A DNA stretch of 19,948 bases from CAYQLT01 sp964418425 (lineage in GTDB: Bacteria > Bacillota > Limnochordia > Limnochordales > Geochordaceae), in contig CAYQLT010000046.1 in the NCBI GenBank assembly GCA_964418425.1, forward strand, positions 1-19,948, read 5' to 3'. The notes under the pieces were generated by a model. That model did not search any database, was not told the DNA's origin, and saw nothing but the letters and a program-made list of their open reading frames with translations. The translations under genes were made by a program, and so were the position numbers. Below, piece after piece: positions 8,356-14,316 of this stretch (its first letter is position 1; every line of letters starts with the position of its first letter).

Positions 8356-8883
8356 CTAGAAATCGATGCCCGCCTGGGCCGCCACGCCTTGCTCGTACGG
8401 GTGCTTGAGAAGCCTCATCTCCGTGGCCAGGTCGGCCAGCTCCAAAAGGGCCGGCGGGGCGTTCCGCCCGGTGATCACCACGTGGGTGTGGGCCGGGCGG
8501 TTTTCCCGCAGCCACTGCACCGCCTCCTCCGGCGGTATCCAACCGTAGTGGAGCGGGTAGGTGAACTCGTCGAGCAGCACCAGCCGGTACGAACCCGAGG
8601 CGATCTTCTCCTGCGCCAGCCGCCACCCCGATAGAGCCAGCGCGGCGCTCTGGCCCAGGTCCCGGGACAGCCACGTGAAGCCATCTCCGCACTTGTGCCA
8701 CTCGATGCCCAACCGCTCGCCGGTGCGCACCTCGCCCCAGCGCCCGCCCTCGTGTTTGACAAACTGAACCACGCACATCGGCCAGCCTCGAGCCCAGGCG
8801 CGAAACAACAGCCCCAAGGCCGCCGTCGTCTTCCCCTTGCCGGCACCGGTGTACACGATCACAAGTCCCCGTTGCTCCGCCAT
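8356..8883 (-). CDS. cobO: Corrinoid adenosyltransferase (CobO/BtuR/CobA family)
   Basis: Transfers the 5'-deoxyadenosyl group of ATP to cob(I)alamin or a cob(I)yrinic acid derivative, creating the adenosyl upper ligand that later enzymes need. The 175-residue protein has the unusual family P-loop YTGAGKGKTTAALG (11-24), VVQFVKHEGG (38-47), CGDGFTWLSRD (65-75), a Walker B-like VLLDEFTYPLHYG strand (about 101-113) and HVVITGRNAPPALLELADL (133-151). Length is typical of the short soluble CobO/BtuR family and unlike the PduO or EutT types. The ATG at 8883 lies 6 nt after the btuD stop with an imperfect G-rich site. Its place between the uptake genes and cbiA fits adenosylation of both imported and newly made corrinoids. 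Confidence 0.94.
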   Translation of the reverse strand: MAEQRGLVIVYTGAGKGKTTAALGLLFRAWARGWPMCVVQFVKHEGGRWGEVRTGERLGIEWHKCGDGFTWLSRDLGQSAALALSGWRLAQEKIASGSYRLVLLDEFTYPLHYGWIPPEEAVQWLRENRPAHTHVVITGRNAPPALLELADLATEMRLLKHPYEQGVAAQAGIDF

Positions 8884-8889
8884 CGCCTG

Positions 8890-9810
8890 TCAACCCCCGC
8901 GTCGGCTGGGTGCCGGGACGGGGCCGGCAGCGTCGCCGGACGGCCCCGGCTTGGGAAGGGCGGGGGTCGTGGCGGACGTGCTCCCGCAAGCGTGTTCAGC
9001 CGGCGCCGGCCTGCGCCCCGTGCGGTCACGGCCGTTCCACCGCGGAACCACCATGGGGGTTCCGTACACGGGGTGGGACACGACCGCGCACGCCACCCCG
9101 AACACCGCCTCCAAACGTTCGGGGGTCAGCACCTCCTCGGGAGCCCCGAGGCCCACCAGACGCCCGTCGCTCACAAGCCCCACCCGGTCGGCCACCAGGA
9201 CCGCCTCGTTGAGGTCGTGCAGGGTGGCCACCACCGTGAGCCCCTGCTCCACCGCCAGGCGACGGATCAGCTCCAGCAGCCGCACCGCATGCCCGATGTC
9301 CAGGTGCACCGTCGGTTCGTCGAGGAGCAGCACCCTGGGCCGCTGCGCCAGCACCCGGGCCAGGGCGACACGGCGCTTTTCGCCCCCGGAGAGCTCCCCC
9401 ACATAACGGTGCCGCAGGCAGACCAGCTCCGTCGCCTGAAGCGCCGCCTCCACGGCCAGGCGGTCGGCCGGGCTTGTCCGTTGCCACCAGCTTCGCCGGT
9501 GCGGCAGCCGCCCCAGCCAGACCACCTCTTCCACGGTCAGATCCCACACCGGGGTCTCCTGCTGGGGTACGAAGCCGACGGCACGGGCCACGGCCCTCGC
9601 CGACATTTCCCAGGCGGACTCGCCTGCCAGCAAGACCACGCCGCCCCTGGGCTTGAGCAGCCGGGCCGCCGCCCGAAGCAGCGTGGTCTTGCCGGCCCCG
9701 TTGGGGCCGATGAGCACCAGCACCCGTCCGGGTTCGGCAGCCAGCGAAAGCCGCCGGACAACGGTTCGAGGCCCGTAGGCCAGCGTGAGTTCTTGCGCTT
9801 CAAGGCGCAC
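8890..9810 (-). CDS. btuD: Corrinoid ABC transporter, ATP-binding protein
   Basis: ATPase subunit of the FecCD/BtuCD-type importer encoded with the two following entries. The 306-residue protein shows all ABC motifs: Walker A GPNGAGKTT (35-43), Q-loop at FVPQQETPVWD (80-90), signature LSGGEKRRV (140-148), Walker B VLLLDEPTVHLD (160-171) and switch His198 in ATLHDLNEA. The last 50 or so residues (from about 257) are a Pro/Ala/Gly-rich tail not expected in the family and probably disordered. The start is GTG at 9810, overlapping the btuC stop by 11 nt. Corrinoid specificity is inferred from the upstream cobalamin riboswitch and the cobalamin operon. The family alone could equally import haem or ferric siderophores. 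Confidence 0.93.
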   Translation of the reverse strand: MRLEAQELTLAYGPRTVVRRLSLAAEPGRVLVLIGPNGAGKTTLLRAAARLLKPRGGVVLLAGESAWEMSARAVARAVGFVPQQETPVWDLTVEEVVWLGRLPHRRSWWQRTSPADRLAVEAALQATELVCLRHRYVGELSGGEKRRVALARVLAQRPRVLLLDEPTVHLDIGHAVRLLELIRRLAVEQGLTVVATLHDLNEAVLVADRVGLVSDGRLVGLGAPEEVLTPERLEAVFGVACAVVSHPVYGTPMVVPRWNGRDRTGRRPAPAEHACGSTSATTPALPKPGPSGDAAGPVPAPSRRGG

Positions 9811-10828
9811 GGTGCAACTGCCCCCGCCGGTGGAGCAGATAGAGAAAGAAGGGTGCGCCCAGCACCGCGGTGAAGATGCCGGCCGGGATCTCCGCCGGGG
9901 GCCGGGCGAGCCTGCCGGCCGTGTCGGCCGAAAGCAAGAGCGCCGCCCCCACCAGGCCGCTTGCGGGAAGCACCCAGCGATGGGTGACCGGCACCAGGCG
10001 CCGGGCGATGTGGGGCGCCATCAACCCCACGAACCCGATGATCCCCCCCGCCGCCACCGCAGCCGCCGTCAGCAGGCTGCTGCCCACCACCACCGAGGCC
10101 CGCAGGCGGGACAGCGAGACGCCCAGGTTTTGCGCAGACTCCTCCCCCAGGGCCAGCGCATCCAGGCCCCGGTGGGCAGCGGCCAAAAGCAGCCCACCCC
10201 CTGCCAGTGCCGGCAGGACGCCCCACAGCACCGGCCACGAACGCCCCGAGAAGCCACCCACCAGCCATCCGTAGACCTGCAGGTGTGGCCGCTCCTGAAA
10301 CAAAAGCAGCGCGGCCACCACCGCCGACAACAGGGTGCTGAGGGCCGCCCCCACCAGAAGCAGGGCGTACGTGGGGCTTGCGCCCCCCGCCTCGGCCAGC
10401 GTATAGGCGACCATGACGGCGCCGAACGCCCCGACGAAGGCGGCCACCGGAACCGGCGAGATGCCCCCCACGTAGCCGCCCCACCCTCCCAAAACCGCCA
10501 GCGTCGCACCCAGGGCTGCCCCGCCCGAGGCCCCCACCACGTATGGGTCGGCCAGGGGATTTCGGAAAAGGCCTTGCAGGGAGCCTCCCGCCACGCCCAG
10601 GGCCGCACCGGCGGCCCCGGCCAAAAGCACCCGCGGCAAGCGCAGCTGCCGGACGATGGTAATCTCGGTGGCAGTCGGCGATCCGGGAGCGGACCGCCCG
10701 ACCACCGCCTGAAGGGCACGCTTCGGTGGCACCCACACGGGACCCACCGCCAGGCTCACACCCGCCAGGGCCAGCAGCCCGGCCGCCAGGCCTCCCAGGC
10801 GGAGTGCAGGTCTGAGCGTCGGCCTCAC
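9800..10828 (-). CDS. btuC: Corrinoid ABC transporter, permease protein
   Basis: Membrane subunit of the BtuCD-type importer (FecCD family). The 342-residue protein has alternating hydrophobic helices consistent with ten membrane spans and the family blocks LRLPRVLLAGAAGAALG (62-78), GSLQGLFRNPLADPYVVGAS (82-101), GFVGLMAPHIARRLV (265-279), ADTAGRLARPPAEIPAGI (301-318) and VLGAPFFLYLL (322-332). In BtuC-like proteins the PHIAR region contacts the ATPase. Start is GTG at 10828, overlapping the btuF TGA as GTGA, so the pair is translationally coupled. The protein length is normal. Substrate is inferred from context, as for its partner. Confidence 0.95.
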   Translation of the reverse strand: MRPTLRPALRLGGLAAGLLALAGVSLAVGPVWVPPKRALQAVVGRSAPGSPTATEITIVRQLRLPRVLLAGAAGAALGVAGGSLQGLFRNPLADPYVVGASGGAALGATLAVLGGWGGYVGGISPVPVAAFVGAFGAVMVAYTLAEAGGASPTYALLLVGAALSTLLSAVVAALLLFQERPHLQVYGWLVGGFSGRSWPVLWGVLPALAGGGLLLAAAHRGLDALALGEESAQNLGVSLSRLRASVVVGSSLLTAAAVAAGGIIGFVGLMAPHIARRLVPVTHRWVLPASGLVGAALLLSADTAGRLARPPAEIPAGIFTAVLGAPFFLYLLHRRGQLHRAP

Positions 10829-11907
10829 GGCATACTCCCGCCGGCGGTCACCGACGCGGGCCGGGAACTTTGTGGCGCCTCGGCTCCCGCCGCCGGCTCA
10901 CCCGATCCCAAAGCGCCGGAAGCGGGGCTGGCGAAGCGCTGCGGGTACAGGGCCCGGGCCACCTGCTCCAGCCCCTCCACGAGGCGCGGCCCGGGCCGGG
11001 AGATGAGATTGTCCTCCACAAGGTGCACCCGGCCGTTTTGCACCGCCCGCAGGTTCTGCCACCCGGGGCGTCGGCGCAGCTCGTCCACCACCAGCCCGCT
11101 GCCGTGGGTGGCCGGCCCCAGGATCACGTCCGGATCCCGGCGCACCAGCTCCTCGAGGCTCACCTGCGGCCAGTCCTGCCGGAGGTCGGCAAACACGTTG
11201 ATGCCGCCCGCCAGCTCGATGAGCTGACCGATGAATGTGCTCGGGCCTGCGGTCATGAGCGGGTTGTCCCACACTTCATAAAAGACGCGCACTCGATCCT
11301 GCGGGGGCAGGTCGGCGACGGCCTGCCGAACGGCCTGGACGCGCCGCTGCATGGCTTGCACGACGGCCTCGGCCTGCTCGGGATGCCCCGTCAGCCGGCC
11401 CACCTTGCGGATGTTGTCGTAGACGCCCCCGATGGTGCGGGGCTCGAGGGCGAAGACGGGGATGCCAAGCCGCTCCAGGGCCTCGATCACCGGCTGCTGG
11501 AGCCTTCCGCCGCTCAGCACCAGGTCGGGGGCCAGGCTCACCACCCGCTCCACACTGAGGGAGCCGGGCACGATGCCGCCGACACGCGGAAGGCCCCGCA
11601 CCTGCGGGGGATAGTCGCAAAAATCGGTGACGCCAACCACCCGGGGCCCGGCGCCCACGGCGAACAGGATCTCCGTGTTGGAGGGAAGAAGCGACACGAC
11701 GCGCTGCGGTGGGCCCGCAAGGGTCACAGGCCGGCCGAGGTCATCGGTCAGCGTCACCGGGAACCCGCTGGCAGCGAGGCCCGGTGCGGCTGCGGCCGCC
11801 ACATACCAGGCCGTCACCAGCCAGGCGATCCACAACGCCACCACGGACCGCGCCGTCAGGCGGGCGCGGTGCGGCAAGGGCGATCCTCTCGCGCTGCGGC
11901 ACACCAT
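10825..11907 (-). CDS. btuF: Corrinoid ABC transporter, substrate-binding protein
   Basis: Extracytoplasmic corrinoid-binding protein of the helical-backbone (BtuF/FhuD) class. The 360-residue protein starts with a basic N-region, then a hydrophobic segment (about 20-46) followed by GLAASG. I see no lipobox cysteine, so it is either cleaved by signal peptidase I or stays anchored. The mature part has RVVSLLPSNTEILFAVGAG (69-87), VGVTDFCDYPP (91-101), LAPDLVLSGG (125-134) and GGINVFADLRQDWPQVSLEE (234-253), typical of BtuF proteins. The last 35 residues are a low-complexity Ala/Gly/Ser tail. The ATG at 11907 has a GGAGGGG site about 8 nt upstream, which is sealed in a hairpin. It is the first structural gene after the cobalamin riboswitch, which supports the corrinoid assignment. 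Confidence 0.93.
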   Translation of the reverse strand: MVCRSARGSPLPHRARLTARSVVALWIAWLVTAWYVAAAAAPGLAASGFPVTLTDDLGRPVTLAGPPQRVVSLLPSNTEILFAVGAGPRVVGVTDFCDYPPQVRGLPRVGGIVPGSLSVERVVSLAPDLVLSGGRLQQPVIEALERLGIPVFALEPRTIGGVYDNIRKVGRLTGHPEQAEAVVQAMQRRVQAVRQAVADLPPQDRVRVFYEVWDNPLMTAGPSTFIGQLIELAGGINVFADLRQDWPQVSLEELVRRDPDVILGPATHGSGLVVDELRRRPGWQNLRAVQNGRVHLVEDNLISRPGPRLVEGLEQVARALYPQRFASPASGALGSGEPAAGAEAPQSSRPASVTAGGSMP

Positions 11908-12011
11908 CCCTGGACCCCTCCCGCAGGCGGAAAGGCGGGGCCCAGGGGACCGTGCGGGAAAACGCCCCCGAGCGTGCAGGACAACCCGGGCAGCCAGCCG
12001 CTCATTCCCAT
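11856..12011 (-). other. Possible 51-codon leader ORF overlapping the btuF start
   Basis: Between the aptamer and btuF, an ATG at 12011 follows GGAGG with a short 3-nt gap and opens a 51-codon frame that ends at 11856, 52 nt inside btuF and out of frame with it. The predicted peptide is rich in Gly, Pro, Ala and Cys and resembles no family I know. It could be chance in GC-rich DNA, or a translated leader whose ribosomes would open the hairpin at the btuF start. Confidence 0.2.
11908..11947 (-). promoter_or_regulatory. Hairpin that can hide the btuF ribosome-binding site
   Basis: On the minus strand CCCTGGGCCCC (11947-11937) can pair with GGGGTCCAGGG (11918-11908) over 11 bp with one G-U pair and an 18-nt loop. 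The 3' arm ends directly at the btuF ATG and contains part of its GGAGGGG site. A competing pairing, CGGGGGCG (11970-11963) with GCCCCG (11941-11936), uses part of the 5' arm and would free the site. This looks like the expression platform of the riboswitch, acting on translation. Folding was judged by eye only. Confidence 0.6.
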
Positions 12012-12044
12012 GGCCCTCCGCCTTACCGCGAGGCTTCGGAACCG

Positions 12045-12168
12045 GACCGAGGCGGGCGACCTGGCTTGCCGGCCAAAGACGGCCAGCTCACAGTTGCGGG
12101 ACAGCACCGGACTTGCACCGGTTTTCGCCGTTACCGCCCTGCCATCCGGGGCCTAGGGCACCTCGGTC
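12045..12168 (-). promoter_or_regulatory. Cobalamin (AdoCbl-type) riboswitch aptamer
   Basis: The minus strand shows the conserved core in order: a closing stem GACCGAGG (12168-12161) pairing perfectly with CCTCGGTC (12052-12045), then GGTGCCC, then GGTAACGGCGAAAACCGG, then the hallmark GTGCAAGTCCGGTGCTGTCC and CCCGCAACTGTGA (about 12118-12088). A CTGGC/GCCAG hairpin follows, then the B12 box AAGCCAGGTCGCCCGCC (12067-12051). It lies about 140 nt upstream of btuF and should repress the whole btu-cob operon when adenosylcobalamin is plentiful. The long-linker P13 arrangement fits the classical AdoCbl class. Confidence 0.95.
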
Positions 12169-12190
12169 GAGGTCGGCACGTGGCACGACG

Positions 12191-12213
12191 CCCAACAAAA
12201 GCCCGTTGTCGGG
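12191..12213 (-). other. Hairpin at the expected 5' end of the btu-cob transcript
   Basis: Minus-strand CCCGACAA and TTGTTGGG form an 8-bp stem (one G-U) around a 7-nt loop. It begins within a few bases of the start site predicted from the promoter, before the aptamer. No T-run follows, so it is not an obvious terminator for the upstream gene. It may stabilise the 5' end or be part of the leader fold. Confidence 0.4.
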
Positions 12214-12216
12214 GCC

Positions 12217-12245
12217 ATCTTAGGCTGCCCGGCCGTTCATGTCAA
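12217..12245 (-). promoter_or_regulatory. Sigma-70/sigma-A type promoter of the btu-cob operon
   Basis: A perfect -35 TTGACA (12245-12240) and a -10 TAAGAT (12222-12217, 4 of 6 to consensus) are separated by exactly 17 nt. Transcription should begin near 12210, about 40 nt before the riboswitch aptamer and about 300 nt before the btuF ATG. The match is notable against such GC-rich DNA. It sits just after the LysM gene stop at 12279. Confidence 0.8.
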
Positions 12246-12278
12246 GGGTCGCTCGGCGGCCCATGGCAAGGGGGGGTC

Positions 12279-12830
12279 TCAGGGCAGCGCCAAAAGCATG
12301 CCCTCTCGAAGTTGCTCGGGCCGCTCCAGGCCGTTGCGCCGGGCAAGGTCCCGGTAGCGGGTGGCATCTCCCAAAAAGGCCCGCGCCAGTTCCCAGAGGG
12401 TGTCGCCGCGCCGCACGAGGATGTACATGGCGGGCATGGCCTCGCCGGCTTCGGCACCTTCGGCGAGCCGGGGCCGGATTTCGGATCCCGAGCCCGAGGG
12501 AGCTTCCGCCAGGCGCTGCAGCACCCGATCCACCCTCGAACCGAGCGCATCCAGGCTGCGCCGAACCTCGTCGACCGTTGCGACCGCCTGCGCGGTTTGC
12601 TGCACGGGCTCCTGCAGCTCCCGCCGCACGGTCTCGATCTCCGTCAGCGCCTGGCGGGCCGCCACCGCCGCGCCCCAGGCGGCATAGGCGGCGAAGGCCG
12701 CCGCTGCGGTGGCCAGGATGGAGAACACGAGAGCCGCCAGCGCGGGCCCTGAAGCGCCCGCGGGAGCGCTCTGGCCGGGGACGGGTCCTGCCTCGTATTG
12801 CGGCTCGGGAGACAGCGGCGAGATGCCCAT
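12279..12830 (-). CDS. Membrane-anchored LysM-domain protein
   Basis: A 183-residue protein with a Pro/Ser/Gly-rich N-terminus, one hydrophobic Ala-rich membrane segment (about 30-55), a charged helical stretch likely to form a coiled coil (about 58-108), a short Gly/Ser/Ala linker and a C-terminal LysM domain (about 136-183). The LysM domain shows YILVRRGDTLWELARAFLGD followed by YRDLARRNGLERPEQLREGM. LysM binds peptidoglycan-type glycans, so the protein probably tethers the membrane to the wall or is a small cell-envelope factor; no catalytic domain is present. The ATG at 12830 has an ideal GGAGG 7 nt upstream. An in-frame GTG start at 12878 lacks this. It stands alone between the two operons, and I see no terminator before the btu-cob promoter. 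Confidence 0.88.
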   Translation of the reverse strand: MGISPLSPEPQYEAGPVPGQSAPAGASGPALAALVFSILATAAAAFAAYAAWGAAVAARQALTEIETVRRELQEPVQQTAQAVATVDEVRRSLDALGSRVDRVLQRLAEAPSGSGSEIRPRLAEGAEAGEAMPAMYILVRRGDTLWELARAFLGDATRYRDLARRNGLERPEQLREGMLLALP

Positions 12831-12959
12831 CGCTCCACCTCCACGCAGGATGGCTGGCTGGCTCTTCCATGCTAGCACCGACCGAAGCTTCCCGAAAGGG
12901 GCCGAGCCAGGGCCGGCAGGACTGGCACGCCCGCTCCCGAACCGCTTTGGCGACCGGGC

Positions 12960-13115
12960 TCCGCCGTTTTGTTTAACCTGGCGGGGCTGAGCGTCGAAGA
13001 GGGCGACCTCGACCAGGCCGCCCGGCTGCTATCCCGCATTCGCACCGACGACCCGAAGATACTCGCGCTGGTCCGCGAGCTGCGGGCGCGCATCCGCCGG
13101 CTGCGCGGACGGTGA
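12960..13115 (+). pseudogene. Coding-like TPR-type C-terminal remnant (plus strand)
   Basis: In the 313-bp gap between the LysM gene and the SelA-like gene, a plus-strand frame (open from 12876, stop TGA at 13113-13115) ends with about 50 residues that look like real protein. FNLAGLSVEEGDLDQAARLL resembles a TPR helix pair, followed by a charged, Arg-rich helix. Codons are strongly GC-ending like neighbouring genes. There is no ATG or GTG near its start and no ribosome-binding site before the only early candidate (TTG at 12969), and the upstream part of the frame does not look coding. I read it as the end of a decayed gene. A small real TTG-started gene of 48 codons is the alternative. The rest of the gap shows only weak promoter-like and hairpin-like sequences. 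Confidence 0.35.
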
Positions 13116-13143
13116 ACGGCACGGCAACGAGCTGCCGGGCGGG

Positions 13144-14316
13144 TTACCCTGGTGCGGCCAGGGCCTCCACAACCCGGCCCACAACCACCTGCACGTCTGC
13201 CTCTTCTAAGGCCCGCACGTCGAAGAGGACGATCCCCGAGTCCACGTGGTGGTTGCGGGTGCGCACGGAAGGGTCGCCCGCTTCCAGGCGATGCACCAGA
13301 GAGAGGGCGCTGACGGGCGTCCGACCGGGGTCCAGCTGCAGGCTCACCCGGGGAATCGGGCGGGTTTCGTCCGACACCACGTCGACTCGGGCATAGCCGC
13401 AACCGGCCTCCGCAAGAGCCCGGGAGAGGGCTTGGGCCAGATGGCGGGCCCGCCGCTCCAGCACCTCCCGAAGCGCCGCCTCGTCAGCGGACGTATACTC
13501 CTCCAGCGCCTGCAACAACCCGGCGATGGACTCCTTGCCCACCTTCATGGGCCGGCAGATCCCCAGCTCCTGCAACCGGCAGGCCTCGACGAGGCTCCCT
13601 TTCCCCGCCACGAAGCCCGAGGTGGGTGCACCCACGGCCTTCTGCCCGCTGAATACGACCAGCGTGGCGCCGGCTGCCAGGTGTGCCCGCAGGTCGAGTT
13701 CGGCGGCCGCATCCACCACCACCGGGATGCCTTTTTCCCGGGCCATCTCCACGACGGTTCGCAGGTCCAGCATCCCTTCCTGGCGGGCATGGTGGGAGAT
13801 GACGTGGACGACCGCGGCGGTTCGGGGGCCCAGCGCGGCGGCCATCTGATCCGGACGGGTCAGGTTGACGGAACCCACTTCCACGGGCGTGGCCCCCGTC
13901 ATGCGGATGAGCTGGGTGATCTCCATGCCGAAGTCCACCGCATGGCCCTTCTGGAGAACCACCTCGGTGCGCTCCAGGCCCTGGGTGTCCGGCAGTCGCC
14001 TCACCCGGGCCACGTCGGTGCCCGTGAGGCAGGCGGCCACGGCCGCCACCAGCCCGGAAGCGGCGCAGGAGGTCACAAGGGCGTCCTCGGCGCCCACCAG
14101 GCGGGCGATGTAGCGGCCCGCTGCCCGCTGCAGCTCCGCCATGTCCACGTGGGTTCCCCCTGCCTGCGCCATGGCCCATGCAACGTCCGGGCTGAGGGCT
14201 GAGCCCCCCAGGTACGTCATCTTGCCCGCTGCGTTGATGATCCGGCGCAAGCCCAGGCGTTCAAAGGGATGGGGCCGAGTTGGGGCAGTGGGACCCACCG
14301 GCGGTATCATCGCCAT
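13144..14316 (-). CDS. SelA-like PLP-dependent enzyme (D-glucosaminate-6-phosphate ammonia-lyase type)
   Basis: A 390-residue fold-type I PLP enzyme of the family related to selenocysteine synthase SelA and to DgaE, which removes ammonia from D-glucosaminate 6-phosphate. Seen: RRIINAAGKMTYLGGSALSP (24-43), an EL-x(16)-TSCAASGLVAAVAACLTGTD region (about 61-101), Asp202 in VVVDAAAELD and the probable PLP lysine Lys226 in FSGQKAVGAPTSG. The QKAVGAPTSG motif fits the ammonia-lyase/YhfS-like group better than true SelA, and no other selenocysteine gene is present. The substrate is unknown. The ATG at 14316 (or 14310) is chosen because it begins close to the conserved N-terminus. Neither has a good ribosome-binding site, and the start overlaps the kinase gene by 56 nt, suggesting coupling. 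It is the last gene of the transporter-enzyme operon. Confidence 0.85.
   Translation of the reverse strand: MAMIPPVGPTAPTRPHPFERLGLRRIINAAGKMTYLGGSALSPDVAWAMAQAGGTHVDMAELQRAAGRYIARLVGAEDALVTSCAASGLVAAVAACLTGTDVARVRRLPDTQGLERTEVVLQKGHAVDFGMEITQLIRMTGATPVEVGSVNLTRPDQMAAALGPRTAAVVHVISHHARQEGMLDLRTVVEMAREKGIPVVVDAAAELDLRAHLAAGATLVVFSGQKAVGAPTSGFVAGKGSLVEACRLQELGICRPMKVGKESIAGLLQALEEYTSADEAALREVLERRARHLAQALSRALAEAGCGYARVDVVSDETRPIPRVSLQLDPGRTPVSALSLVHRLEAGDPSVRTRNHHVDSGIVLFDVRALEEADVQVVVGRVVEALAAPG

Noticed and set aside
9537..10736. A 399-codon minus-strand frame across btuC and btuD
   Set aside because: It is a Gly/Arg-rich shadow of the real btuC and btuD frames, which carry full family motifs.
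10870..12156. A 428-codon plus-strand frame opposite btuF and the riboswitch
   Set aside because: It runs through the conserved riboswitch and the reverse of btuF, and has no protein-like motifs.
12871..12897. Possible promoter for the LysM gene with TAGCAT as -10
   Set aside because: The -10 is only moderate and the matching -35 has two of six consensus bases, so it is not distinguishable from chance.
13122..13137. Small hairpin between the TPR remnant and the SelA-like gene as a two-way terminator
   Set aside because: The stem is only 5 bp and has no T-run on either strand.
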